Source: UBA7672 sp963738625
GTDB lineage: Bacteria > Pseudomonadota > Alphaproteobacteria > Caulobacterales > Hyphomonadaceae
Direction: 5' to 3'
DNA: 64,000 bases
Assembly (NCBI GenBank): GCA_963738625.1
Contig: CAVTXH010000003.1
Location: forward strand, 992,001 to 1,056,000
Below the pieces are notes generated by a model. It ran no database searches. It saw only the letters and a program-made list of their open reading frames with translations, and was not told the DNA's origin. Positions 28,712 to 37,675 of the stretch are shown one piece after another (position 1 is the first letter of the stretch; each line of letters opens with the position of its first letter). Made by a program: the position numbers and the translations under genes.

Positions 28712-31357
28712 GTGAGTCTTCAGATCATTCGCCGCAAGATTCGAAGCGGCTTCATTCGCCTGCGTCTCGCTTGGACCGCGGTAAAGCGTTCATCGCAGAA
28801 GCAGGGCGATCTTGTCGCCGATCAATTGCGAACACAATGGGTGCGCCTGCGGCCGCCGCCACCGCGTCCCGGTCACAGCCGGCCAGACGTTCCGCCCGAC
28901 CAAAAGCCTTCGCACGCTCTTCGCCGGGTCATGGCGGACTATCATGACACGGTGAGAACGATCGGGGCCGCCGTCCCGTGGCCGAGCCCCAGCGGACGCC
29001 CTGGAAGGCTCATCGTCATTCTTACCGACGCTAAGACGCTGACAAATTTCAGGATCGAATGCCAGGCCAGGAGTCTAGCCGCGCGAGGGTATGAGGTCGT
29101 TGTCGTGGGGACTGAGGTTGGTCCGTCGCCCACTGCACAGGCTTTCTCACCCGACTGGGGACCGCATGTGGAATTCGAAATCCTGCCGGCCGACGCCTCG
29201 GGTGACCTGGACCAGCCGCCGTACTTCTATTCGAGATCAATGATCGAGATCGCGGCGCGGCACCATCCGTTCGCTATTCAAGCCACCGGTCTATCAACCG
29301 CGTTGGTCGCCATTGAAGCGGCGCGGCGCGTTGGCGCTCTGCCGGTTCTAGACTTCCCACAATGGGCGTCCGAAAGCACGTCCTGGGATCCCAAAACTTC
29401 GAGCTGGCGGCCGCACCATGCGGCTCTTGCTTTCGCTCTCCGAGAATTCGAAGTCCTGGCCATGCGGCGGGCAGCCGCTGTCATCACGACTGGTCCGATC
29501 ATCGCCCGCGCTTTAGAGCAACTATCCGGGTTCAATGAAGGATATGTCGAAGTTATCCGCAACATTCCGGATCTCTCCTTGTCACCTTCGCGGGCCTACC
29601 CGCATCTCAAGGAACAGGCGGGCCTGTCCCCAAACGCGTTCGCAGTCCTTTGTCAGGGGAATTCCGAAACCTTCACCATGCTTCAGCCGGTCATCGCGTC
29701 GTTGGCTCACGTCCCTGACATTCATCTCGTGATCCGGGCCTCCGCGGTTGGCCCATCTCGAGCCTTCTACCGTCGGGTTGCTCGACGGGCATGCGTCTCC
29801 AATCGACTGGTATTGCTGGATACTGTGCCGCAGCGCGATCTGGTTGCAGCCTCGAGAGGCGCCGACGTCGGACTTTGGACGCAGCCGGACATCAGCAGAG
29901 ATCATCATTCCGCTCTACCCGCGGACGTTTTCGCTTATGTCGCCGCAGATTTGCCGCTCGCAGCTGCCCGTTTTCCTGAGCCGATGGCCCTGCTGCAAAA
30001 TTTCGGTTGTGGCGCCGACTTCAACCCTTACGAGCCTCGGTCAATTGCCAACGCGATTGAAAAGTTGCGGAGCAATCATGCCTTTTTTGGCGGACGCATC
30101 GCTGAAGCGAAGAAAGCTCTTTTCCAAACCACCGTGGACAATGAGCGGCGCAGGTACGCCGACATATATGACCAACTCTGGTTACGGGTGAACTCAAGGT
30201 TCGATAAGAGTACGACTTTGCCGCTCGCCGCCGGCGCCCCCATGCGTGTTCTGCACGCGCCATGCAACTTCGCCAACCAATCGTGGACGGTGTCGCGCGC
30301 CGAGCGCAAACTTGGTTTGAAAAGCGAATTGCTGGTCAACTACTCGAGCGTCTTCGACTACCCTGCTGATCGGGTGCTGGGAACAGCTGGGGGCAGCGCT
30401 GCGGACTATCTCGCAGCGCGTCGCATTGCACTTGCCGCGGCACCTTATGACTATGATGCCTATCACTATTACTTTGGACGGAGTCTCGCGTCGTGGGATG
30501 ATATTGATGAGTTCGCCAGCGAGGCGTTCGACGATCTGAAGAAAGTGCGGGGGCTTGGAAAGCCGATAGTAATGACGCTTCAGGGGTGCGATGTGCGTCT
30601 TGCCGGCGAATCCAACAGGCGAAACGCCTTCACCCCGTGCGCCCCCGGCCGGTGTCCGGTCTATGAAGCCTGCTTGTCGACCTATGACGCCCAGCGCCGC
30701 CGACTGATCAACGACATCCTGCCTCTTTGCGACAGGGTCTTCTACCTCAACCCGGAGCTCGGGCATTTCGTGCCCAACGCGGCTTTCCTGCCCTATGGCA
30801 GTGTCGATATCTGGAAGGTGCGGCCCCAACCCCGGCCGGCGAATGTCCGGCCGCGCATTCTGCACGCTCCGTCGCTCGCCGGCGTCAAAGGCACCGACGC
30901 CGTGCTCGCGGCGCTCGAAGCATTATCGAAGCGGCACGCCTTCGACCTCGTTCTGGTCCAGAACCGGACGCACGAAGAAGCGATGGCCATCTATCAAACG
31001 GCCGACATCGCCATCGACCAGATTTTCGCAGGCTGGTATGGCGGCGTATCCGTCGAACTGATGGCGATGGGCGTACCGGTGATGAGCTATCTGCGTGAAG
31101 AGGACTTCGTTCACGCACCGGCGGCGATGATCCGAGACCTCCCCGTCATCAACATCCGGCCCGATCATCTCGAGCAGGACATCGAGGCCGCGTTGCTGCG
31201 TCGAGCAGAGTGGGCGAACATCGGCCATGCATCGCGCGCCTTCGTCGAGAAGTGGCACGATCCGATGAAAATCGCGGCGTGGCTGGCAAGGGTCTATGCC
31301 GACCCCAAGGGCGTGCCGGCTTTCGATCCGGAGACGGCAGAGACCATCGTACAATGA
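28712..31357 (+). CDS. Two-module glycosyltransferase: GT4 fused to a cysteine-cluster GT-B
   Basis: About 881 residues. Module 1 (to about residue 500) is a GT4 close to the separate gene at 38981: both begin VSxxxxxRKI(K/R)SG and share RNIPDL/RNVPKL and PLAAARFPE/PLAIADYPE. Module 2 begins MRVLHAPCN and is close to the separate gene at 40577: both have SRAERxLGLKS, YPADRVLG, YYFGRSL, MTLQGCD and a C-x4-C-x5-C cluster (CAPGRCPVYEAC here), then DQIFAGWYGGVSVELMAMG. GTG 28712 is preferred because it matches the homolog start and has GAGG six bases upstream; ATG 28640 is the alternative. Donors and linkages are unknown. Confidence 0.8.
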   Translation: MSLQIIRRKIRSGFIRLRLAWTAVKRSSQKQGDLVADQLRTQWVRLRPPPPRPGHSRPDVPPDQKPSHALRRVMADYHDTVRTIGAAVPWPSPSGRPGRLIVILTDAKTLTNFRIECQARSLAARGYEVVVVGTEVGPSPTAQAFSPDWGPHVEFEILPADASGDLDQPPYFYSRSMIEIAARHHPFAIQATGLSTALVAIEAARRVGALPVLDFPQWASESTSWDPKTSSWRPHHAALAFALREFEVLAMRRAAAVITTGPIIARALEQLSGFNEGYVEVIRNIPDLSLSPSRAYPHLKEQAGLSPNAFAVLCQGNSETFTMLQPVIASLAHVPDIHLVIRASAVGPSRAFYRRVARRACVSNRLVLLDTVPQRDLVAASRGADVGLWTQPDISRDHHSALPADVFAYVAADLPLAAARFPEPMALLQNFGCGADFNPYEPRSIANAIEKLRSNHAFFGGRIAEAKKALFQTTVDNERRRYADIYDQLWLRVNSRFDKSTTLPLAAGAPMRVLHAPCNFANQSWTVSRAERKLGLKSELLVNYSSVFDYPADRVLGTAGGSAADYLAARRIALAAAPYDYDAYHYYFGRSLASWDDIDEFASEAFDDLKKVRGLGKPIVMTLQGCDVRLAGESNRRNAFTPCAPGRCPVYEACLSTYDAQRRRLINDILPLCDRVFYLNPELGHFVPNAAFLPYGSVDIWKVRPQPRPANVRPRILHAPSLAGVKGTDAVLAALEALSKRHAFDLVLVQNRTHEEAMAIYQTADIAIDQIFAGWYGGVSVELMAMGVPVMSYLREEDFVHAPAAMIRDLPVINIRPDHLEQDIEAALLRRAEWANIGHASRAFVEKWHDPMKIAAWLARVYADPKGVPAFDPETAETIVQ

Positions 31358-31413
31358 AGGCACGAGGCTAATGGCTTCCGGACGCCGGGTCCAGCCGCAG
31401 TATGCGCAAGCTT

Positions 31414-31436
31414 AACGCTTTGTAGCGTTGCGTTTT
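31414..31436 (+). terminator. Weak terminator-like hairpin
   Basis: AACGCT, loop TTGT, AGCGTT (31414-31429) form a perfect 6-bp stem followed by gcgtttt. It lies between the fused glycosyltransferase and the sulfotransferase, in one of the longer gaps of the plus-strand run. The stem is short and the T run only four bases, so it would be leaky. Confidence 0.35.
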
Positions 31437-31475
31437 GTGCCTACTGTCAGGCGGCACTTATTTACGGAAATCTGA

Positions 31476-32471
31476 TTGAACAACGCTACCGAGCATCTTC
31501 GCGGACTCACACAAAGCGACGGCAAAGACCTTGGGGCCGAAGCCGAACTGGCGCAGCTGAACGCACTGCTGGCCCCTGTCGAAGCCGGCATGGCAGCCGG
31601 GTTGACTTCGCCGCAGCGGCCGATCGTGTTCGTGCTGGGGCCCCCGCGTTCCGGCAGCACGCTGGTGAGTCAGATTCTCTCAGCAACGCGATCGTTTGGC
31701 GTCACGACGAATTTTGTCGCTCGTTTTTGGCGCGCCCCTTCTCTCGGGATTCGACTTGAGCGCGCCCTCGCCTTCGCCTCGGCCGACACGAGTTTCAGAT
31801 CAGTGCGCGGGCGAACCGTCGGAGTCGGCGAACCCCACGAGTTCGGCTACTACTGGTCGTCATGGTTCGACCTCGGACAGGACACGCACGCACTGTCGCC
31901 CGACCTGCTGGCGAAGATCGACATCTCGGGCCTCAAGCAATCCCTGGCGTCGATGGAGCACGCCGCCGGCAAGCCGCTGATGTTTAAGAACAACACGTGG
32001 TTCACCTTCCAGGCGAGCTGGTTGGCGCGGCATCTGCCCGGAAGTGTATTCGTCGCGTGCACCCGCGATCCCTTCTTCGTAGCCCAGTCGATCTACGCCC
32101 AACGGCGGACCCTTGGCGAACTATCGAGATGGTGGTCGATGAGACCATCCACATATCCTCAACTGGTTGACCTCGCTCCGCTCGAGCAGGTGGCGGCCCA
32201 GGCCGTCGATATTCAAAATGAAATGGAAGCGGCGCTGCAGGGGATTCCCGAGGCACGTGTGGTCTATGCCGACTATCGCCGGGTGTGTGACGACCCGCGA
32301 GGATTGGTCGACGAAATTCTCTGCGCCTGCACGCGCCTCGGCGATACTGCGCAGCCTTCCGGTGACATTCCCGAAACATTCAGCGCCACGGACAGGATCA
32401 TCCTGCCGCCGCATGAAGCGGAAGACCTGCAGCGGTTGGTGAACGAACGGCTCGCCAGCAAACGGGTATAA
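31476..32471 (+). CDS. Sulfotransferase family protein
   Basis: A 331-residue protein with the PAPS 5'-phosphosulfate loop FVLGPPRSGSTLVSQIL at about residues 52-68 and the 3'-phosphate-binding region FVACTRDPFFVAQSIY. ARVVYADYRRVCDDPRGLVD is the usual late helix with an acidic pair. It would transfer sulfate from PAPS to a hydroxyl group, most likely on a glycan made by its neighbours. The TTG at 31476 is taken as start, with GGA about seven bases upstream; no better start precedes the PAPS loop. First gene after the weak hairpin. Confidence 0.82.
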   Translation: MNNATEHLRGLTQSDGKDLGAEAELAQLNALLAPVEAGMAAGLTSPQRPIVFVLGPPRSGSTLVSQILSATRSFGVTTNFVARFWRAPSLGIRLERALAFASADTSFRSVRGRTVGVGEPHEFGYYWSSWFDLGQDTHALSPDLLAKIDISGLKQSLASMEHAAGKPLMFKNNTWFTFQASWLARHLPGSVFVACTRDPFFVAQSIYAQRRTLGELSRWWSMRPSTYPQLVDLAPLEQVAAQAVDIQNEMEAALQGIPEARVVYADYRRVCDDPRGLVDEILCACTRLGDTAQPSGDIPETFSATDRIILPPHEAEDLQRLVNERLASKRV

Positions 32472-32486
32472 GAGTATAGGCGGCGC

Positions 32487-33623
32487 ATGAAGCAAAATAT
32501 CAATCTAACCGAGCCAAGTTTCGACGAGGCCGAAATCGAACTCGTCCGCGCTTGCCTGGCGTCGAAGTGGGTAACCCAAGGGCCGATGACGGAACGTTTC
32601 GAGCAGCTGGTTGGCGAGAGTTGCGGCGCGCGTCACACGCTCGCGACAACATCATGCACTGCCGCGCTGCATCTCGCCACCATGGCGCTAAATCTCGGGC
32701 CCGGCGATGAGGTGATTGTGCCTGCCTTCACCTGGGTTACCAGCGCTTACTCAGCAGAGTATGTCGGCGCGAAGGCGGTCTTTGCCGACATCGATCCTCG
32801 GACGTTCAACATCGATCCGAAATCGCTTGAGGCGGCGATTACGCCCCGCACGAAGGCGGTAATCGCCGTTCATCTGTTCGGCCTTTCCGCTCCCATGGAC
32901 GAAGTCATAGCCATTGCCACGAAGCATGGTCTCGCCGTCATCGAGGATGCGGCCTGCGCGATCGGAACAAGCTACCGAGGCAGGCCCGTCGGTGCGATCG
33001 GCGACATTGGCTGTTTTTCCTTCCACCCGAGGAAGGTGGTGACGACGGGCGAAGGCGGCGCGGTGACGACACAGAACGACGCCATCGCCAAGGCGGTTCG
33101 CAGCTTGCGCAACCACGGCGCATCAGGCCTGCCGGACGCCACTGTTGAACCCCACGGACCATGGAGCATGGCGGTGTTCAACCGGCTTGGCTTCAACCTG
33201 CGCCTGTCCGACATCCAGGCGGCTGTCGGCATTGCCCAGATGGCGAAACTGTCACGCCTGCTGGCCGATCGGCGCGCGCGCGCTGGCAAGTATTTCGAAG
33301 CGCTTAAGGGGGTCAACGACCTCGCGCTGCCTTCTGACGATCCAGGCCATACTTACCAATCCTTTGTAGTCCGGCTCTACGAAGGAGGACGCAGAAGGCG
33401 CAACGGTGTGATGGCGGAAATGGCCAAGCAGGGAATCAGCACGCGTCCTGGAACTCATGCCGTTCATCGGCTGGGATATTTCCGGGACAAATATGGCTGC
33501 GCACCGGAAGCGTTTCCAAATGCCTCGGCGGCCGAAGATCTTACCGTAACCTTGCCGATACTGCCGAGCATGTGCGATGCAGCCCAGGAACGCGTCGTAA
33601 GGGCGCTAACGTCTGCACTCTAG
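32487..33623 (+). CDS. DegT/DnrJ/EryC1/StrS family PLP-dependent sugar aminotransferase
   Basis: A 378-residue fold-type I sugar aminotransferase. TSCTAALHLATMAL binds the PLP phosphate, VIEDAACAIGTSYRGRPVGA carries the PLP-ring Asp, and CFSFHPRKVVTTGEGG carries the Schiff-base lysine. F-H-P-R-K is the form seen in perosamine synthase and relatives. GDP-mannose from ManC could feed a perosamine route, but no GDP-mannose 4,6-dehydratase is visible, so the substrate could instead be a dTDP- or UDP-keto sugar. It follows the sulfotransferase by 15 bases and precedes the large glycosyltransferase. Confidence 0.88.
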   Translation: MKQNINLTEPSFDEAEIELVRACLASKWVTQGPMTERFEQLVGESCGARHTLATTSCTAALHLATMALNLGPGDEVIVPAFTWVTSAYSAEYVGAKAVFADIDPRTFNIDPKSLEAAITPRTKAVIAVHLFGLSAPMDEVIAIATKHGLAVIEDAACAIGTSYRGRPVGAIGDIGCFSFHPRKVVTTGEGGAVTTQNDAIAKAVRSLRNHGASGLPDATVEPHGPWSMAVFNRLGFNLRLSDIQAAVGIAQMAKLSRLLADRRARAGKYFEALKGVNDLALPSDDPGHTYQSFVVRLYEGGRRRRNGVMAEMAKQGISTRPGTHAVHRLGYFRDKYGCAPEAFPNASAAEDLTVTLPILPSMCDAAQERVVRALTSAL

Positions 33624-33632
33624 TGTAACGTC

Positions 33633-36548
33633 ATGGACAGCGCATATCTCCCCATCGTGAAGGAAAGACCGCCAGCCCCGATCGGGTCCGATCCGGCTGA
33701 TGCTCTTGCCGGCTATGCCCGTACATGGCCGGCCCTCGCATCTGCTCTCGCGGGCGGACAAGATGTCGGCGACGGCTCAACCTACCGAGGGATGCTGCAC
33801 CTCTATCTTGATCAGTTCCTGAAGGGACAATCCATCGCCGCAGACCTGGCCGCAATCACAGCGGCTATGCGTGAGATCCTCGATCACCAGAGCGCGGAGC
33901 AATTCAAGCTTGCCCTAGCCGCCGATGCGCGCACGGCAACCCATGAACGCTTTGCTTCGGGCTATGTGCACTCGTTCTGGGGCGTGACGCCGATCATCAA
34001 TCTCGGTGCAATGCGCTCCGCCGACCGCCGTCTGAACGTTTTCGCAGAGTCGTTCTGCTACCAGCCATACTACGTCACAAGTGCGTTCGATATCGTATTG
34101 GTGAAGCAGTACGAATGGGCGCTGAAGAACGATGTCATCGCCTATTCGTGGCTGACGTTCGTATGGGCGATGCTTCGCTACGACATCTTCCATACGTTCT
34201 ACGATCGAGGAATCCTGCTGCCGGTGGGCGGGTATGGCAGTCCAAACTACGGTATCAACATCGAAGAGATGCAGTTGATGCATCTGGCCGGGAAGCGACT
34301 GTATTGCCTTGCCTACGGCGCCGACAACCGGACCCGCGCGCGGACGATGGCGTCTGGCGACTACAACTTCTGCATGCACTGCACGGCCCCTGGCCGCCAT
34401 TGTATCTGCGACGACGAACAGGCCGAAAAGATGTTCGCGGTGATCGATCAATACACCACTGCGAACCTGGCGAGCGGCCTGTCGATCGACTACGTACCGA
34501 ACTCATATGAGTTCCACTACCTTGTCGTGGACACCGACACGATCGAACCGTCTGAAGTTTCGATCGACACAGCGAAACCTCTTCGTGTCCTGCACGCTCC
34601 CAATCATCCTCATTTCAAGGGGTCGCACTATCTGATGGACGCCGTCAGGGAATTGCGCGCCGAAGGCGTCCCCATCGAACTCAAGCTGCTGAGCGGTGTT
34701 CCGCAGACGCAGGTCGCAGCCGAAATGCGCGCGGCCGATGTCTTGGCGGATCAGTTCATCGGCGGCTTCTATGGGCAGACGGCGATCGAGGCGATGGCGC
34801 TCGGCAGACCCGTAATGTGTTACATCCGGGACACGTCACGCGCGGCCGGACCCGACGAGCTCCCAATCATCAATTGCCGACCCGATACGCTAAAGGATAC
34901 GCTTAGGCGACTGGTTGCCGACAGAGACAGTCTCCCTGCAATCGGCCAGCGATCGCGACGCTATGTCGAACAGCACCATTCGCTTCCCGCACTCACTCAT
35001 CGGCTTCGCAAGCTCTACGATGACACGGCCGGTTTCCCGGAAACCGTGAAACTAGCCGACGCGCCCCCGGCTTCGACAAGGTCGTTCGAGCTGGAGCGCC
35101 TCAATGCGTCGGATTCGCCCGTGATGCGCGTAGCGCGCAACGAGATGCGCAGCGGGCTGACTTCGCTCGCTGCCGCCGCTTTTGGCCAGGCGCGGCTTGC
35201 CTGGACCGAAGCAAAGATCGAGCGCGACAGAAGCGCGAGGTCAGCGGAGGCGGCAGCCGTCGCGAACCAGGACCGGCAAACCGCCCTCGCCGAAGCTGAA
35301 GCTGCGCTTCACGCGCAACAGATCTCGCTAGCGGAAGCTGCAGCGGCTCGCGAAGCGGAACAGACAGCGCGGGATGAAGCTGCCGCCGCAGCGGCGGCTC
35401 AGCAGGCCGCGCTTGCTGAAGCGGACGCCGCCCGAGCCAACGAAGCGGCTGCAGTCGAAGCAAAACGGCTGGCCGAGCTAGCGGAGGCCAATGCACGCGT
35501 CGCGGAACGGACCGCCGTACTTAACGAGACTAACGCGCTGCGTCAGGTTGAAGCAAGCAAGGCAGAGGCTGCGCAACTTGCAGCCGCCATGGCCGTGTCC
35601 GAAGCCGAGAAGGCGGACATCGCGGCTCGCGCGGCGCAACTTGTAGGCGCCCTGGCCGTGTCCGAAGCCGAGAAGGCGGACATCGCGGCTCGCGCGGCGC
35701 CGGTCGGCACCATGCTGCGGCAGATTCACGCATCGAAGGCCTGGCGAATCACTGCCCCGATGCGCGGCCTGCACCAGCTGCTGCGCGGAACGCCCCGCAA
35801 ATCCAAGCCGGGGGCTGTTCGCTCGCTAGACGAATTCGCGAACCTCGCCCAGGATTTTCTCAAACGGTTTCGCCGTGCATGCAACCGCCCGTTGCGCGTC
35901 CTGCACATCGGAAACGCCGCGAACAACGCTTACGTCAGCGCCAGCATTCAGCGGGGGTGGGGCATCGACGCCGATGTCCTTGCGATGGACGACTACTCGG
36001 CAATGGCCTCCCCGGAATGGCAGGATGTCGGTTTCCGCGGCGCCGTCGCAAACGAGGATCGCCCGGACTGGAAGAGCATTGATCTTCATGGCTTCAAACG
36101 CCCGGCCTGGTTCGTTCAGGGGCCGACCGATGCATGCATCAGGTATCTACTGGCCCGGACAGGCAAGCCGTCGTCGGCGTCCGGGCTCCGTCGCTGGCTC
36201 AACTTCGAGCGTTGGCTTCTGACGCGCAGGAGCCTAGCCAGCCGGGGTCTACGCTGGCTGATCAGGTCCCGCACCAACCGGAACGTTGGCCAGAACGGGC
36301 TCTCGGCCAGTGCGATCCTGCTCCAGTACTGGGGATCGCTCCAGCTCAAATGGTCCAGGCGCCTAAGATTTCTGCCGCCGATCGCCAAGGCGATGGAGCG
36401 GGATGGCAGACGCGCCTTCAGAATGGGGCGGATGGCGGAAGGCCAACCGGGAAATCGACCGCCCGCGATCAGCGATCTCGAGCTGCACGTCGACTCCATG
36501 TCGCGGTGCGCGCCACCCCTATCTGCCCATTTTACTGAAACGCTATGA
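33633..36548 (+). CDS. Large modular glycosyltransferase: Cys-cluster GT-B, coiled coil, start of a second GT
   Basis: 971 residues as read, cut by a frameshift near 36510; the same protein continues to 37668. Residues 105-480 are a cysteine-cluster GT-B module: SFWGVTPIINLG, FYDRGILLP, LAYGAD, then C247-x2-C250-x6-C257-x-C259, LRVLHAPNHPHFKGSHYLMD and DQFIGGFYGQTAIEAMALG. Residues 510-690 are an Ala/Glu-rich coiled coil ending in a 21-residue tandem repeat (SEAEKADIAARAA). From residue 750 a second GT begins, LRVLHIGNAANNAYVSASI. The start is an ATG nine bases after the aminotransferase stop. A cytoplasmic or membrane-edge polymerase with a spacer is a reasonable inference. Confidence 0.72.
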   Translation: MDSAYLPIVKERPPAPIGSDPADALAGYARTWPALASALAGGQDVGDGSTYRGMLHLYLDQFLKGQSIAADLAAITAAMREILDHQSAEQFKLALAADARTATHERFASGYVHSFWGVTPIINLGAMRSADRRLNVFAESFCYQPYYVTSAFDIVLVKQYEWALKNDVIAYSWLTFVWAMLRYDIFHTFYDRGILLPVGGYGSPNYGINIEEMQLMHLAGKRLYCLAYGADNRTRARTMASGDYNFCMHCTAPGRHCICDDEQAEKMFAVIDQYTTANLASGLSIDYVPNSYEFHYLVVDTDTIEPSEVSIDTAKPLRVLHAPNHPHFKGSHYLMDAVRELRAEGVPIELKLLSGVPQTQVAAEMRAADVLADQFIGGFYGQTAIEAMALGRPVMCYIRDTSRAAGPDELPIINCRPDTLKDTLRRLVADRDSLPAIGQRSRRYVEQHHSLPALTHRLRKLYDDTAGFPETVKLADAPPASTRSFELERLNASDSPVMRVARNEMRSGLTSLAAAAFGQARLAWTEAKIERDRSARSAEAAAVANQDRQTALAEAEAALHAQQISLAEAAAAREAEQTARDEAAAAAAAQQAALAEADAARANEAAAVEAKRLAELAEANARVAERTAVLNETNALRQVEASKAEAAQLAAAMAVSEAEKADIAARAAQLVGALAVSEAEKADIAARAAPVGTMLRQIHASKAWRITAPMRGLHQLLRGTPRKSKPGAVRSLDEFANLAQDFLKRFRRACNRPLRVLHIGNAANNAYVSASIQRGWGIDADVLAMDDYSAMASPEWQDVGFRGAVANEDRPDWKSIDLHGFKRPAWFVQGPTDACIRYLLARTGKPSSASGLRRWLNFERWLLTRRSLASRGLRWLIRSRTNRNVGQNGLSASAILLQYWGSLQLKWSRRLRFLPPIAKAMERDGRRAFRMGRMAEGQPGNRPPAISDLELHVDSMSRCAPPLSAHFTETL
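35591..35700 (+). repeat. 63-bp in-frame tandem repeat in the coiled coil
   Basis: A 47-base stretch beginning ggccgtgtccgaag at 35591-35637 recurs exactly at 35654-35700, a period of 63 bases or 21 codons. It encodes AVSEAEKADIAARAA twice. The period is exactly three heptads, so copies could be gained or lost without breaking the coil register or the frame. Confidence 0.9.
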
Positions 36549-37668
36549 CGTGGTTCAGTGCTATGGCGAGCACACGGCGCTTCCCTTTGCGGTCCAGCAC
36601 CGTGACTATTTCGTGTACAATCAGGACGCCGCGCCCAGCGCTGAAATTGCGGCGCCAGCCGAAGACCGAATGCTCGAGGCGAGCCGGCTGGTGGCGGCGG
36701 CCGTGTTCGTAACCGATCCGGGAGGTCTGAGCGCCTCGGCTGAACTAGGGCTCGATCCTGAAAGGACGATCGCCCTGCCCCGCGCCGTCGACAGCAACAG
36801 GCTGCTTCGATTTGCGCGCGATATCCGCTCTCCGCGTCCCGGCCGCGTGGTTCGTTTCGTGACCACGTCGCCGCACGACTGGCTTGGAAGCAAGCCCGGC
36901 CATACGAATGGAAACGACAAGGTTCTGCAGGCGCTTGCGCTTGTGCGCGCCAGCGGTCGTACCTGCGGGCTGGTTACGACTGCCCGGGGGAAGGACGTCG
37001 AGACCAGCAAGATTCTGGCTAGCCAGCTCGGCGTCGCCGACATGATCGAATGGAAACCGGTCATGCCAAGGCCCCGACTGTGGCGCGAATACCTGGAAGG
37101 CGATGCGGTTATCGACCGGTTCGGCGCCGGCAGTTTCAGCGACGCTGCACTGGATGCGATGCTGCTTGGCCGGCGCGTCATCTCGCAGGTCGATGCGGCT
37201 CAGGCCGGGCTATTCTTCGGCGCAGCTCCGCCGATCTACGGCTGCAAAACGCCCGAAGACATCGCCCGCGCGATGATCCGCGTGATCGACGATCCCGCCG
37301 ACCTGGCCATGGACGGAGCCAAGAACCAGGCGTGGGCCACGCGCTATCACAGCTCCGAACGCATTCTTGCGCTGCAGGTGGACGCCTACCGGAAGCTTGG
37401 GGGTCTTGATATCCCGGCCGGCGGTCCCGAGAACGACGCCGCGACGGGTCTTCTGCAGCGGCTGGCGCGCGGGCCCCTGCGGCCCTTACGGCCGATCGCT
37501 GCTCCGGTCTATCGTTTCGTGCTGCTGCTGCCGAGTTCGAACGCTGACGCTTCTCCGCATCATCGGCGGGGGGCCCACAGCTTGGAAAAGCAATGCCGAG
37601 GCGATCGGCGCGCGTTTGCGGCGACGCGCCTATCTGATCTGGCTTGGTCTTTTCACCGTGGGCGGTAA
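36508..37668 (+). CDS. C-terminal half of the large glycosyltransferase, after a frameshift
   Basis: This part has no start of its own. The sense frame picks up near 36508 with ARHPYLPILLKRYDVVQCYG, which fits directly after DLELHVDSMSR of the preceding frame. It completes the second GT module: YFVYNQDAAPSAEIAAP, VRFVTTSPHDWLGSKPGHTN, DAVIDRFGAGSFSDAALDAM and LLGRRVISQVD, a GT-B donor-binding half. The last 45 residues before the stop at 37668 become Arg-rich and pattern-free, so a second shift near 37550 may join this protein to the next gene. Joined with the upstream part it makes about 1345 residues. Confidence 0.62.
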   Translation, partial: ARHPYLPILLKRYDVVQCYGEHTALPFAVQHRDYFVYNQDAAPSAEIAAPAEDRMLEASRLVAAAVFVTDPGGLSASAELGLDPERTIALPRAVDSNRLLRFARDIRSPRPGRVVRFVTTSPHDWLGSKPGHTNGNDKVLQALALVRASGRTCGLVTTARGKDVETSKILASQLGVADMIEWKPVMPRPRLWREYLEGDAVIDRFGAGSFSDAALDAMLLGRRVISQVDAAQAGLFFGAAPPIYGCKTPEDIARAMIRVIDDPADLAMDGAKNQAWATRYHSSERILALQVDAYRKLGGLDIPAGGPENDAATGLLQRLARGPLRPLRPIAAPVYRFVLLLPSSNADASPHHRRGAHSLEKQCRGDRRAFAATRLSDLAWSFHRGR

Positions 37669-37675
37669 GGCAGCC

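Noticed and set aside
35591..35700. CRISPR-like direct repeats
   Set aside because: Only two copies, in frame inside a coding coiled coil; no array anywhere in the window.
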